From assembly GCA_045586925.1 (NCBI GenBank), contig JAZNBG010000014.1, forward strand, positions 62,001 through 126,000: a DNA stretch of 64,000 bases, read 5' to 3'. Source of the stretch: SIG440 sp045586925 (GTDB lineage: Bacteria; Bacillota; Clostridia; Monoglobales; Monoglobaceae). The notes beneath the pieces are model-generated. The model made no database searches. It was not told the origin of the DNA and was given only the letters and a program-made list of their open reading frames with translations. The translations under genes were made by a program, and so were the position numbers. Positions 8,388 to 17,588 of the stretch are shown piece by piece; the stretch's first letter is position 1; each line of letters begins with the position of its first letter.

Positions 8388-8876
8388 TTGGAATGGCTGC
8401 GTGACTGGATTATGCAGATTGCCGGAATAGTGGTTCTTGGTGCGGTTTGTGATATGATTATAAACGAGGGTGAGATGAAAAAGTATGTAAAAATGGTGAT
8501 GGGATTAGTGTTAATTTTTGCAATAATTCAACCCGTTACTAAAGCAACACCCTCTATGGTGGAATTTAAGCTTCCTCAAACTACCCGTATGCAGGCGGCA
8601 GAACTGAAAAACCGTCTGGGAGAGAAGGAGCAGGAATCCCTTTTGAAGATATATCGGCAAAAGCTGGCAAAATCGGTTGAAAATGAGATATATACAAAAT
8701 GGAAAGCTCAGGCAAAGGTTGATGTAACAGTTGAGGAGGATGACCAAAGCCATTTTGGTAATATAAAGACTTTAAGTGTTGAATTTGCTGATAGCTGTGA
8801 CATATCCGTGGATGAGATAAAAGAATATCTGGGAGACAGGTTTGATGTGAATACAAACAACATAAAAGTCAGATAA
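8388..8876 (+). CDS. spoIIIAF: Stage III sporulation protein AF
   Basis: A 162-residue protein with two N-terminal membrane helices (IMQIAGIVVLGAVCDMII; YVKMVMGLVLIFAIIQPV) and a soluble C-terminal ring-building-motif-like domain. The start is TTG. It is the only in-frame start with a good RBS (AGGAAGGTG about 8 bases upstream), and it gives the conserved WLRDWI opening. As part of the SpoIIIA complex it should sit in the mother-cell membrane facing the intermembrane space. Confidence 0.9.
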   Translation: MEWLRDWIMQIAGIVVLGAVCDMIINEGEMKKYVKMVMGLVLIFAIIQPVTKATPSMVEFKLPQTTRMQAAELKNRLGEKEQESLLKIYRQKLAKSVENEIYTKWKAQAKVDVTVEEDDQSHFGNIKTLSVEFADSCDISVDEIKEYLGDRFDVNTNNIKVR

Positions 8877-8890
8877 CGGGGAGTGGATAA

Positions 8891-9478
8891 ATGTTTTTTG
8901 ATTTTTTCAAAAAAAGAGCAAGGGTAATTGATGTCAGTACCCAGGGAGAAAGAGGTATGGTTGAACGAAAAAACAGATGGCTTATAATTGCAGTTATAGG
9001 TGCAATATGCATACTTGCCTTTGGTAGCTGTGAGGGAAAACCCGAAGATGTCAAAAATCAAAATATGGCAGAAGGCGACGCAAACGACAGCCGATATGCC
9101 GAAAATATGGCAGTTCAGCTTGAGGAAATACTGTCATCGGTCAAGGGTGCAGGAAAGGTTAAGGTTTTGATGACGTTTGAGTCAGCCGACGAAAAGGTTC
9201 TTGCATCAAATCGCAAAAACGACCTCGAAACCGAGGTGGCAGAGGGCGGCTCTTCAAATAAATCCTCCGACAGCGAGGATGTATTGCTTTTTGGGTCGGG
9301 GGGTGACGAAAAACCATTTGTTTTAAAGGAAAAACTTCCTGTCCCTACAGGTGTTTTAGTGACAGCAACGGGGGCAGGGTCTGAGAGTGTACGGCTTGAA
9401 ATTTATGAGTCTGTCAAGGCTCTTTACGGAATATCAGGGCACAGAATCAAGGTTGCCGTGGCTGCTGATAAAAAATAA
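8891..9478 (+). CDS. spoIIIAG: Stage III sporulation protein AG
   Basis: A 195-residue protein with a cytoplasmic N-terminus, one membrane helix (WLIIAVIGAICILAFGS, about residues 28-45) and an external domain with the typical LEEILSSVKGAGKVKVLMTFES. In Bacillus this domain forms the large ring of the feeding-tube channel. The Ser/Asp-rich insertion around residues 115-130 is as expected for the family. Its Cys after the helix (GSCEG) is probably not a lipobox because no cleavable signal precedes it. RBS ACGGGGAG. Confidence 0.93.
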   Translation: MFFDFFKKRARVIDVSTQGERGMVERKNRWLIIAVIGAICILAFGSCEGKPEDVKNQNMAEGDANDSRYAENMAVQLEEILSSVKGAGKVKVLMTFESADEKVLASNRKNDLETEVAEGGSSNKSSDSEDVLLFGSGGDEKPFVLKEKLPVPTGVLVTATGAGSESVRLEIYESVKALYGISGHRIKVAVAADKK

Positions 9479-9520
9479 AATTTATATAAAGTTATATATT
9501 ACGGCGAAAGGGTGAATGTT

Positions 9521-10051
9521 ATGAAAAATATAAAAAAGTTTTTTAAAGGAGTGCGGGGCAAGCAACTGCTTGTGTCAGTTCTTGCGGTTATGGTAATTGC
9601 ATCGGGGTACTTCAGGTTTACAATGGGCGGCGAGGAGACGGTGACGGTTTCAAACGAGGTGTTGCCCGTTGAAGAAAAGCAGGCATTGGATGAAACCGCA
9701 GACTCTGCAGACGACACAAATTATTTTGCCCGTGCCCGATATGAGAGGGATTGTGCAAGGTCAGAGGCAGTAGAGCTTCTCAGCGTTTCGGCAATTGATG
9801 GCGAAAAAAGCACTGCACTTGACGAAAAAATTGCCCTTTACGCTCAAAATGCCAACAATGAAACCGCAATCGAAAATCTGGTTATGGCAAAAGGTTTTGA
9901 CGATTGCGTAGCCTTTGTTGACGAAGAAGGGGTAAGCGTTGTGGTAAAGTCAGCGAAGCTGGATTCTGCAAGTGTTTCAAAAATCAAAGATATAATAATA
10001 GACCAGACAGGAGTAATGGCAACAAAGATTAAGATTTCCTGTAAAGAGTGA
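9521..10051 (+). CDS. spoIIIAH: Stage III sporulation protein AH
   Basis: Last gene of the operon. SpoIIIAH binds forespore SpoIIQ and forms a ring in the intermembrane space. The 176-residue protein has an N-terminal membrane helix (QLLVSVLAVMVIASGYF) and a C-terminal ring-building domain ending MATKIKISCKE. A GTG nine bases upstream is in frame, but it overlaps the likely RBS AAAGGGTG, so the ATG is preferred. Two Cys remain in the mature part (DDCVAF, ISCKE). The operon ends at a terminator. Confidence 0.92.
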   Translation: MKNIKKFFKGVRGKQLLVSVLAVMVIASGYFRFTMGGEETVTVSNEVLPVEEKQALDETADSADDTNYFARARYERDCARSEAVELLSVSAIDGEKSTALDEKIALYAQNANNETAIENLVMAKGFDDCVAFVDEEGVSVVVKSAKLDSASVSKIKDIIIDQTGVMATKIKISCKE

Positions 10052-10066
10052 TATACCTCCAAAAGA

Positions 10067-10108
10067 AATACAGCTGTCCGATAAAATTTGGATAGCTGTA
10101 TTTTTTTT
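10067..10108. terminator. Terminator between spoIIIAH and the serine dehydratase gene
   Basis: A 13-bp stem (AATACAGCTGTCC / GGATAGCTGTATT, one G-U) carries eight T on the plus strand and a T-rich stretch on the minus strand. It probably serves both convergent genes. Confidence 0.88.
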
Positions 10109-10115
10109 ACATTAT

Positions 10116-11546
10116 TTACAAATCTATTTTAGCCAAGCCTGCCTCGGCAGTTTCTTTATAGGATTTATGCATATCTATGCCTGTTTCCTTCATAGTTTGT
10201 ATAACCTCGTCCAAAGAGATTTTTCTTGTGCCCCACAAAAAGCTTGCCAAGCTTACGGCATTTATTGCACGCATAGAAGCTACGGCATTTCTTTCGATGC
10301 ACGGAATCTGCACAAGACCGCAAATCGGGTCACAGGTAAGTCCCAGATGATGTTCTATGGCTATTTCGGCTGCGTATTCAATCTTATCAAGCGAAAGTCC
10401 AAAAAGTTCGCCCAGTGCTGCCGCTGCCATAGCACAAGCACTTCCGACCTCTGCCTGACATCCACATTCGGCACCTGAAATTGATGCGTTGGTTTTAATC
10501 AGATTTCCGATTAATCCTGCGGTCATAAGTGCACGAATAATTTGCACGTCACTGTAATTGTTTTTTTGTTGCTGATAATACAGCACGGCAGGAACAATCC
10601 CTGCAGCTCCGCAAGTGGGTGCGGTAACAATTCTTTCGCCTGATGCGTTTTGTTCGCCCACTGCAAATGCATACGCACAAACCATTCGGTTTTCACGGGT
10701 TTCGGAAGTTTCATCAATGTGCTGACTGTTAAACAACGATTTTGCCCTTTTTTGAACGTCAAGTCCTCCGGGAAGTGTTCCGCTGTCTGCCAGACCGCAT
10801 TTAATAGATTCCTTCATTACTTCCCATATCTTTTGCATATATTTAAGGAAGTCTTCGTTTTCGGTTTCTAAAACATATTCCCAAAGGCGTATTGACCTTT
10901 TTTCGCAATAATCAGCTATGTCAATAAATTTATCCAAACTATATATCTTTTCAGGTTTTTTTACAATATCATCTTCAAATGCAATGCTGCCGCCGCCAAT
11001 ACTGAAAACCCGTGTTCTGTCAAGCTCGGTGTTTTCTTTATAGGCAATAAGCTCCATTGTGTTCGGGTGAGGAAGATCGCTGTCAATAAAATTAAACTCT
11101 ATACTGCATTCACAAGGTGAGAGTGTTTTTTCGATTACAGTATCTGTTCCGTGGCCTTTTCCTGTTTTGGCAAGTGAACCAAAAAGTATTACTTTGAATT
11201 TATCTGCATTTGCATTTTTGTTTTTAAAAATAATACAGGCCTTTTCGGGACCTATTGTGTGCGAGCTTGATGGACCTCGTCCGATTTTGTATAGTTCTCT
11301 TAAAGACTCCATCCCATTTGTGATACTCTCTTTTTTAGTATCGCCTCTGTCGTTTAAAAAGTATTCCACCGGCACTTTGAATATTCGGGCAAGATATATC
11401 AGGTTCTGTCCCGAGGGCTTTGATAATCCCGATTCCCACTTTGAAACCGCTCGGTCGCTTATACCCAAGGTTTCGCCCAACTCTTTCTGGGACATCTTAC
11501 TCTTTTTTCTTAATTCTTTGATTTTCGCAGGATTAAATTCGTTCAC
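10116..11546 (-). CDS. XRE-family HTH fused to single-chain iron-sulfur L-serine dehydratase
   Basis: A 476-residue fusion. Residues about 8-60 are a Cro/CI-type helix-turn-helix (KMSQKELGETLGISDRAVSKWE). Residues from about 78 are a complete L-serine ammonia-lyase: the beta domain with GPSSSHTIGP (91-100), and the alpha domain with LPGGLDV, APTCGAAG (Cys 312), GAECGCQAE (Cys 361, 363) and CDPICG (Cys 405, 409), which include the [4Fe-4S] ligands. The enzyme deaminates serine to pyruvate. The start is GTG behind GAGGTG. The added HTH suggests a bifunctional or self-regulating enzyme; this is inference. The gene stands alone between two terminators and a divergent promoter region. Confidence 0.92.
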   Translation of the reverse strand: MNEFNPAKIKELRKKSKMSQKELGETLGISDRAVSKWESGLSKPSGQNLIYLARIFKVPVEYFLNDRGDTKKESITNGMESLRELYKIGRGPSSSHTIGPEKACIIFKNKNANADKFKVILFGSLAKTGKGHGTDTVIEKTLSPCECSIEFNFIDSDLPHPNTMELIAYKENTELDRTRVFSIGGGSIAFEDDIVKKPEKIYSLDKFIDIADYCEKRSIRLWEYVLETENEDFLKYMQKIWEVMKESIKCGLADSGTLPGGLDVQKRAKSLFNSQHIDETSETRENRMVCAYAFAVGEQNASGERIVTAPTCGAAGIVPAVLYYQQQKNNYSDVQIIRALMTAGLIGNLIKTNASISGAECGCQAEVGSACAMAAAALGELFGLSLDKIEYAAEIAIEHHLGLTCDPICGLVQIPCIERNAVASMRAINAVSLASFLWGTRKISLDEVIQTMKETGIDMHKSYKETAEAGLAKIDL

Positions 11547-11758
11547 AGCTTTTTCACCTCGTAGAAATCACTCTTTTTCTATTATTATAAGTCGAAAATG
11601 CTCAACTATAAAGGTTTTTATAAAGATTATTTTGCCAAAAACTCTACCACCGGTTGAGTTTTACGTTGTGATTATATCACGTTATATCAAAAATATCAAC
11701 ACTTAGATACACGTAAATTTTATGCAAAAAAAACGATAAAAATTTTTTGTTAAATCTA

Positions 11759-11787
11759 TTGCATTTTCAGATTGAATGTTGTACACT
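11759..11787 (+). promoter_or_regulatory. Promoter of the glycosidase operon, shared upstream box
   Basis: TTGCAT and TACACT are spaced by 17 bp, about 50 bp before the first gene. The preceding A/T-rich stretch and TTAAATCTA directly before the -35 closely match the promoter at 19974, which suggests a common regulator. The rest of this 291-bp divergent spacer holds no gene. It has only two far-apart half-sites, CTCAAC and GTTGAG, near 11600 and 11655. Confidence 0.65.
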
Positions 11788-11837
11788 AAATCAAAATGAT
11801 AATAATGTTAAATTTTATATATAAGGAGTAAGACGAT

Positions 11838-14800
11838 ATGAATCCAAGTACAAATTATACACCTACTGAAAACGGTTTTTTAAACACCTGTTCTCAGGAG
11901 TATTTTAATCGTTTGCTTTACGGTTCACATGCCAATGATGATAAAGAAGATAAGTTTGCTACCTTTGCAGGTGACGTGCCGCAGTTTATGGGTTCGGCAA
12001 CCGACTGGACTGTTCATGACTGGTGCGACTTCGGAAAACGAGGAACACTTTCAAGCGGACTTTGTCTGACCCCCGGTCAGCGCATTGGCGGAGCTACCGA
12101 AGTATCAGAATCAGGTGCACAGTGGTTTCATAACGCAGAAGATGTAATTGCGGAGTTTAAGAATGGCTGGATGGAGTATAAGCTATCCCATACATCAGAC
12201 TATTTCCCCAATGTAATGGTGAATATCGAGGCATATCCGCTGCTTCCTGATGACGGTTTTTTAGTTCATTACAGAATTACTACCGACCAGAGGGTTGTAT
12301 TTGCCGCAGGCTTCGGCGGTATAACCGATTATTTTGGTAATTTCTGCAGAAGAAAATCTACAAGCAGATATTTCAGCCCAAAGGACTGCGAGAAGAATAC
12401 TATCGAGCTTGGCAAAAACTGCGCTTGTGTCAGCCATCCAAGTGGTGCCTCAATGCGTATTGGTACAAGCTTCCCGGCTGAAATTGAACTTGGAAGTGCC
12501 AAAGCAATGGCAGAGCTTTCACCGGCGCTGTTTTTGGGCAGTACCCCTGAGAATGCTGACGAAAGCGTTGTTAAAATCTCTGCAGTAATTGAGCAGGGTC
12601 AGGTTTTTGACGGTTTTATTGTCGCAATCCATAATACCGATGACGAAACATTGAATAAATGGCTGGCTATGGAAGACACAATGACATACATAAGACAGCA
12701 GATTTATGCAAAGCACGTGTGTATTAACCTTAACACTCCCGACCATCCCCTTGATTTGACAATTGCGCCAACTGTAATTGCTATGGATGCATCCTTTCAC
12801 AGAAATTCCTTCCATCACGGAACATTTACATATCATTCGCCGTTTTTGGGATGGCGTGCCTTGTATGCGCCAACCACCCTGGGTTGGAGCGACAAGGTTG
12901 AAGCAGCAATGTCTGCACACCTTAATCAGATTGTAAAAAAGCCGGAGGGCGAAGAACGCATCTGGTATGACGGCAAGGGCGAGAGAGAAGCAGGTCCCGA
13001 GGCTCCGTCACCATACCACCAGATTGAAAACACATACGGATATCTGCCCTATTTCCTGGGCCTTGAGCTGCCCTATTACAATATGCAGGAATGTGCATTT
13101 GATATGATGCTTTATCATATCGAATGGTCGGGAAATCTTGAAATTGCAGAAAAGTATTTTGATGAATTCTGCGCAATGCTTGACTGGGAAGAAAGAATCT
13201 TTGACCCCGACAACGATGGCTTGTATCAGAATTTCCTTAACACCTGGATTTCGGACGGTCACTCATACAACGGTGCGGGCTGTGCGCAGTCAAGTGCATA
13301 TAACTATCGTGCGAATATGGTTATGGCAAAGATTGCAGAGCGTCTTGGCAAGCCAAGTGATGTATTTATTAAGCGTGCAGAGAAAATCAAAAAGGCTATG
13401 AACGAAAAACTGTGGCTGGCAAACACCGGCGTTATCGCAGAGTCAATTGACACAATGGGCAACTGTCAGGTACATCCGTCACCCGAGCTTAATACCACAT
13501 ATCTTGCAATAGACTGTGGTGCTGTTAATGATTTCAGGGCATATACAATGCTTAAATATACCGAAAACTATATCGAAAATATCACAACCCCCGGTACAGG
13601 CGGACGTTTGGTATATTCTTCAAACTGGTATCCAAGAAAGTATTCAACCTGCGGACTTTTCCCTGCTGAAAATGCGTGCCTTGCCCTTGCTTATTATCAG
13701 TTGGGACTTGAAGAAAAGGGTAAAGAAATCCTTGATGGTCTTGTTGATTGCTATTTCACAGGAACAAACCCCGGTATGGCGTCACACGTTCAATCTAACT
13801 TATGTACAGATACTGGAGATAACGATTTTACCGATGTATCAAGCACATATCTTCGTATGATGGTTGAAGGCTTGTTTGGTATCAGAATTAATAACCTTGA
13901 CGGATATGTTTCAATTGCACCCAACTTCCCGAGAGATTGGGAGCACGCAAACCTTACTCTTAAGGATGTTTCTCTTAATTACAACAGAACAGGCTGTATG
14001 GAAACATTTGATATCTACTGCGACAGAGCCGAAAAGAAGTGTATAAAGATACCTATGGTATCAACCGCTGTTGATGCCGTAATGCTTGACGGCGAAGTGA
14101 TTCCTTATGAGATAAAGGCAGGAATTACAAAGAGCTTTATCGTGGTTGAAACAGAAAAGGAAGGTCGCTTCCAGCTTCGCATTATGCACGGCAAGGGTGA
14201 TGTTCCCACACTTAAGATTACTGATACTGTTCTTGCTGGTAACGATGTTGTATTTGAGATTAAGAACGGTGAGATGCTCGAATATCTTGATATTTGTGAA
14301 ACTTTAGAGGATATAACAGTTGTTGGCAACAAGGTATACGCAAAAACCAAGAAGATTGCAGGCCACCACACATTCTTTATTCGTGTTAAAGCGGGTCAGT
14401 ATGATTCTTGGCTTGCGGCAGATTATGAGATTATTGAAAGAGATACCGAAAAGGCACCGGTTATTCCCAGAAGCACCTTCCAGCCGGTTGATATTTCAAA
14501 ATTCTTTAACTGCAATATGACTGAAATTCACAATCAGGAATTCCTTAGCCCACGTCCGGAAGGATATTCAATCGGTCTGTTCCCCAACGGCCGTTATGCG
14601 TGGGAATGGAATCAGGGCGGACACAACAAGGTTGTCATTGACGATAGTGCACTCAGGGCGGCAAATGGTATGATTTACACAAACTCAGGTATACCATTTA
14701 TAACTCCTGCTGAAAATGAAAACATTGCCTGCGTTTCATTGTGGGATAATTTCCCAACAGAAATTGCTATTCCCCTTGAAGGTAAAGGTAATGAAATTGC

Positions 14801-15098
14801 GGTGCTTTTTGCGGCAACAACCAATGCAATGCAGTCATATGTTGAAAATGTTCGTATAACAGTTGAATATGCAGATGGTGAAACGACCTCTGCAAAGCTT
14901 GTTTATCCCATCAACATTGATGACTGGCTGGTTTCTGCTTTGCAAAAAGAAAACGAAACCTTCTACTTCAGCAAGTATAACCACGCAATTGTTCAAAGAA
15001 TCAACCTTGACCCCAATAAAACTCTTGCAAATATTAAAATCGAGGCAATTGCAAATGAAGTTATAATGGGTGTTATGGGCGTAAGTATAAGTAAATAA
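11838..15098 (+). CDS. Large six-hairpin glycosidase-like protein (DUF4450-like)
   Basis: A 1086-residue protein without a signal peptide. The N-terminal part (to about 300) is beta-rich with the opening seen in DUF4450 proteins: ENGFLNT, FNRLLYGSH, FAGDVPQF. A middle (alpha/alpha)6-barrel-like region (about 330-700) contains HQIENTYGYLPYFLGLELP, WISDGHSYNGAGCAQSSA and an Asp/Glu-rich cleft. The last 380 residues are beta-sandwich-like. The family assignment is from memory of its pattern. The substrate is unknown. It heads an operon with a GH36 enzyme 23 bp downstream, so intracellular breakdown of a galactose-bearing oligosaccharide is likely. RBS AAGGAG. Confidence 0.7.
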   Translation: MNPSTNYTPTENGFLNTCSQEYFNRLLYGSHANDDKEDKFATFAGDVPQFMGSATDWTVHDWCDFGKRGTLSSGLCLTPGQRIGGATEVSESGAQWFHNAEDVIAEFKNGWMEYKLSHTSDYFPNVMVNIEAYPLLPDDGFLVHYRITTDQRVVFAAGFGGITDYFGNFCRRKSTSRYFSPKDCEKNTIELGKNCACVSHPSGASMRIGTSFPAEIELGSAKAMAELSPALFLGSTPENADESVVKISAVIEQGQVFDGFIVAIHNTDDETLNKWLAMEDTMTYIRQQIYAKHVCINLNTPDHPLDLTIAPTVIAMDASFHRNSFHHGTFTYHSPFLGWRALYAPTTLGWSDKVEAAMSAHLNQIVKKPEGEERIWYDGKGEREAGPEAPSPYHQIENTYGYLPYFLGLELPYYNMQECAFDMMLYHIEWSGNLEIAEKYFDEFCAMLDWEERIFDPDNDGLYQNFLNTWISDGHSYNGAGCAQSSAYNYRANMVMAKIAERLGKPSDVFIKRAEKIKKAMNEKLWLANTGVIAESIDTMGNCQVHPSPELNTTYLAIDCGAVNDFRAYTMLKYTENYIENITTPGTGGRLVYSSNWYPRKYSTCGLFPAENACLALAYYQLGLEEKGKEILDGLVDCYFTGTNPGMASHVQSNLCTDTGDNDFTDVSSTYLRMMVEGLFGIRINNLDGYVSIAPNFPRDWEHANLTLKDVSLNYNRTGCMETFDIYCDRAEKKCIKIPMVSTAVDAVMLDGEVIPYEIKAGITKSFIVVETEKEGRFQLRIMHGKGDVPTLKITDTVLAGNDVVFEIKNGEMLEYLDICETLEDITVVGNKVYAKTKKIAGHHTFFIRVKAGQYDSWLAADYEIIERDTEKAPVIPRSTFQPVDISKFFNCNMTEIHNQEFLSPRPEGYSIGLFPNGRYAWEWNQGGHNKVVIDDSALRAANGMIYTNSGIPFITPAENENIACVSLWDNFPTEIAIPLEGKGNEIAVLFAATTNAMQSYVENVRITVEYADGETTSAKLVYPINIDDWLVSALQKENETFYFSKYNHAIVQRINLDPNKTLANIKIEAIANEVIMGVMGVSISK

Positions 15099-15121
15099 AA
15101 TTATTGGGAGGATAAAATTTT

Positions 15122-16999
15122 ATGCTTACATCAAGTTATTTTAAAGAGATTGAAAAGAGCAAAGCTATCTTCAGAGTAAACGGCAGTTTTGACGAGATTG
15201 CAGGGGATGTTATCACCGAAGGTAATGTGATTTATTCCGAAAAAGACGGTTGCCGTATTTCCTGTGAATATACAGAGGATGAATATGGCATATTTAGCCG
15301 CAAGGATACCTTTAAAAATATGTCGGATAAGGCAGTCAGGGTAAATTCCCTCAAGTCGCGCTTTGTCTTTGACGGCGGCGAATACGACATATACACTCAG
15401 CGTGAAGCCTGGCAATGCGAAAGCTTGGGCAACTGGCAGCCATTGGTAACAGGTGTTACCTGCGGTTGTGCCAGCACTCGCAGCACAGTTGGTGCATCAC
15501 CAATGATGGTTGTGTGGAGCAAACAGCAAAACCGAGGTGTGGTATTCCACCTGCTTCCTAACTGTGCCTGGGAAATAAAGGTACAGCATATGCAAAGGGT
15601 TGGAAAGCTTGGCAGTATTTTAGTTGAGCTTGGTGTTCAGGACTATAACCTTGATTTGCAGGTTCAGCCCGGTGAGGAAGTGCAGCTCCCTGAAATAATC
15701 TGCTATGAAACACAAAACAAACTTGATTTTGATTGCTATAAGCTGCACAATTATATGCACACAAATTATCCCAGAAGGACACTTCCCTTTGTTTATAATT
15801 CGTGGATGTATCGCTTTACCTACTTTACTCCCGACCAACTGTTTGAGCAGGCAAAACTGGCGGCAGAGATGGGTCTTGAATATTTTGTAATTGATGCAGG
15901 ATGGTTTGGTAAAGACGGTATCTGGATTACCCATGTAGGCGATTGGGTTGAAAATAAAGGAGGCGGACTTTGCGGCAGAATGAAAGAACTGTCTGATTAT
16001 GTTCGTTCACTTGGTATGAAATTTGGCGTATGGCTTGAACCCGAGCGTGCAGGCGGGGAATCGGATATTATAACAACCAATGCCGATGAGTTCTTTGCCG
16101 AGGGTAGCAGCTATTTCCTGGACTTTTCAAACCCAAAGGCATACAAGCGCATTTTTGACACCATTTCTGGCTTGATTGATGAGTATAATATTGAATACAT
16201 AAAATTGGATTTCAATGCCAATATGCATTATGACCAGCAGCATAACGGCCTTTTGACTTATCACAAATACCGTTCAAAGTTCTTTAACGAGCTTAAAGAA
16301 AAACATCCGAATGTTTATTTTACCTGCTGTGCAGGCGGTGGCGAACAAATGGAGCTTAACAATTATATAAGATTTGACAGCTTCTGGCCAACTGACAACG
16401 AAAGCCCACATATCGGAATGAGAATTTTCAGGGATACAATTCTGCGTATGCCGCCTCAGGGTTTTGAAAAATGGACAGCTATTCATTCAATGGATAAGTA
16501 TGCTGACCATTATTTACCCTTTGACGACTTCAACCTGCCAAGCGAAAGAATTATAGCCTCGGGTGATGCTAAGTGGGGCGACCTTCACGGCGTTCACAGG
16601 TCTTTTCTTGACGGATATCATACCGCATGTCCCATTTGTTTCAGTTGCGATTTGTCAGAGATTAGCGAAGACCTTCGCAAGCATTTCAAACAGCGTATAG
16701 CAAAGGTTAAAGAAGACCGCAAATATTGGCAAAATGTGGTTGCAAGAATACTTGCAAACACCGAAACAGTTACGATTTATCAGTTCTCGGATATGGAAAA
16801 TACAAAAGTCAATATTCAGATTTTCACAAGGCAGACAATTCAAGAGAATGTACGTGTTTATCCCTGCCTTGACGCAGAAAAAACATATCTGATAAACGGT
16901 GAAACCAAAAAGACCGGTGCCGAAATTATGAAGGAAGGCATAAAAGCTACTATTCTTAAATGGAATGATGCCACCGAGATTGTTATTGAAGAAGTCTAG
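15122..16999 (+). CDS. Alpha-galactosidase, glycoside hydrolase family 36
   Basis: A 625-residue cytoplasmic GH36 enzyme. The N-terminal beta-supersandwich is followed by a TIM barrel with VYNSWMYRFTYFTPDQ, FVIDAGWFG and GVWLEPERAG. The nucleophile is in YIKLDFN (Asp about 363) and the likely acid/base in FWPTDNES (Asp about 425). A C-terminal beta domain completes the fold. The retaining hydrolase removes terminal alpha-galactosyl residues; alpha-N-acetylgalactosaminidase activity occurs in the same family and cannot be excluded. The WP in place of the more usual TS before DN is a subfamily feature. It is translated with the upstream glycosidase (RBS GGGAGGA). Confidence 0.9.
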   Translation: MLTSSYFKEIEKSKAIFRVNGSFDEIAGDVITEGNVIYSEKDGCRISCEYTEDEYGIFSRKDTFKNMSDKAVRVNSLKSRFVFDGGEYDIYTQREAWQCESLGNWQPLVTGVTCGCASTRSTVGASPMMVVWSKQQNRGVVFHLLPNCAWEIKVQHMQRVGKLGSILVELGVQDYNLDLQVQPGEEVQLPEIICYETQNKLDFDCYKLHNYMHTNYPRRTLPFVYNSWMYRFTYFTPDQLFEQAKLAAEMGLEYFVIDAGWFGKDGIWITHVGDWVENKGGGLCGRMKELSDYVRSLGMKFGVWLEPERAGGESDIITTNADEFFAEGSSYFLDFSNPKAYKRIFDTISGLIDEYNIEYIKLDFNANMHYDQQHNGLLTYHKYRSKFFNELKEKHPNVYFTCCAGGGEQMELNNYIRFDSFWPTDNESPHIGMRIFRDTILRMPPQGFEKWTAIHSMDKYADHYLPFDDFNLPSERIIASGDAKWGDLHGVHRSFLDGYHTACPICFSCDLSEISEDLRKHFKQRIAKVKEDRKYWQNVVARILANTETVTIYQFSDMENTKVNIQIFTRQTIQENVRVYPCLDAEKTYLINGETKKTGAEIMKEGIKATILKWNDATEIVIEEV

Positions 17000-17028
17000 T
17001 ATGCTTTGATTTTATTTTAATAAAAGGA

Positions 17029-17057
17029 GCTGTTTAAAAGCAATATTTTTAAACAGC
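17029..17057. terminator. Hairpin after the GH36 gene
   Basis: A perfect 11-bp inverted repeat (GCTGTTTAAAA / TTTTAAACAGC) has flanking GGA/TCC that extends it with a one-base bulge. There is no T-tract beyond the stem, so it may terminate only through the A/T-rich arms, or it may be the edge of the repeat element that follows. Confidence 0.5.
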
Positions 17058-17087
17058 CTCCCATTTGGGGATAGGTAAAATTGATTC

Positions 17088-17447
17088 GGAACACACAAAC
17101 CGAACCAAAGCAGTAGCTTTGGGATACCCGAAGGTGTACTTGTGTACACCGAGAGTTTAGCCTGACAGAAGTTATCCAAACCTGATTTTAAGTGGCTGAT
17201 TTCCGCCTGAACTGTGTTAAAATACTCGCTAAGCCAACAAGGATTAGCTCCGTTTTTGCCTTGTTCAGACAAAAATCAGCTCTCTTAAAATTCTTCGACC
17301 TGAAAAGGATGAAATTTTGAGAAGATTTTGGTGCGGAGGATGCAGGCAGGCTGACGCCTGTCAAAGACGACAAGCTAAAATATGCCAAAATTACACCTTT
17401 TCAGGCAGATTCGGATAGCTACTGTCAGGCTTGGTTTGTGCGTAGCC
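17088..17447. repeat. Degenerate inverted-repeat element, no intact gene
   Basis: This 590-bp spacer between GH36 and the AraC gene has no credible intact gene. Two nested inverted repeats bound its core. ACACAAACCGAACC near 17093 matches the complement of GGCTTGGTTTGTG near 17428. AGCCTGACAGAAGTTATCC at 17159 matches, with two differences, the complement of 17413-17431. Short perfect palindromes lie inside (CCAAAGC/GCTTTGG; GGTGTAC/GTACACC). A minus-strand frame around 17200-17390 reads KAKTELILVGLASIL, faintly like a transposase C-terminus. It is probably a decayed mobile element or MITE-like repeat, and not functional as a gene. Confidence 0.45.
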
Positions 17448-17464
17448 AAAAAACTATAAAAGCG

Positions 17465-17500
17465 GAAAAATCGCATATTATATGCGATTTTTCAACATTT
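17465..17500. terminator. Bidirectional hairpin terminator
   Basis: A perfect 13-bp stem (GAAAAATCGCATA / TATGCGATTTTTC) has a 3-base loop, with A/T-rich arms that give U-runs on either strand. It lies downstream of the minus-strand AraC gene and the plus-strand glycosidase operon. Confidence 0.75.
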
Positions 17501-17588
17501 ATAATACTTTTTAAATTGATCTGCGGGTTGTGTCTATTGATTTCCCTGCCTTTTTGTGGTCCGGACTATTTTAACATCCCCTTTTGCA

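Noticed and set aside
11598..11660. CTCAAC and GTTGAG as an operator for the HTH-serine dehydratase
   Set aside because: The half-sites are about 50 bp apart and only 6 bp long; such pairs are expected by chance in this spacer.
11167..11706. Plus-strand frame of 179 codons antisense to the serine dehydratase
   Set aside because: It is a shadow of a well-supported gene; no motif and no ribosome binding site.
17012..17388. Two overlapping minus-strand frames read as a transposase gene
   Set aside because: Only one short stretch (KAKTELILVGLASIL) is faintly transposase-like; no catalytic residues, no start context and no full-length domain, so it is kept only as a degenerate repeat element.
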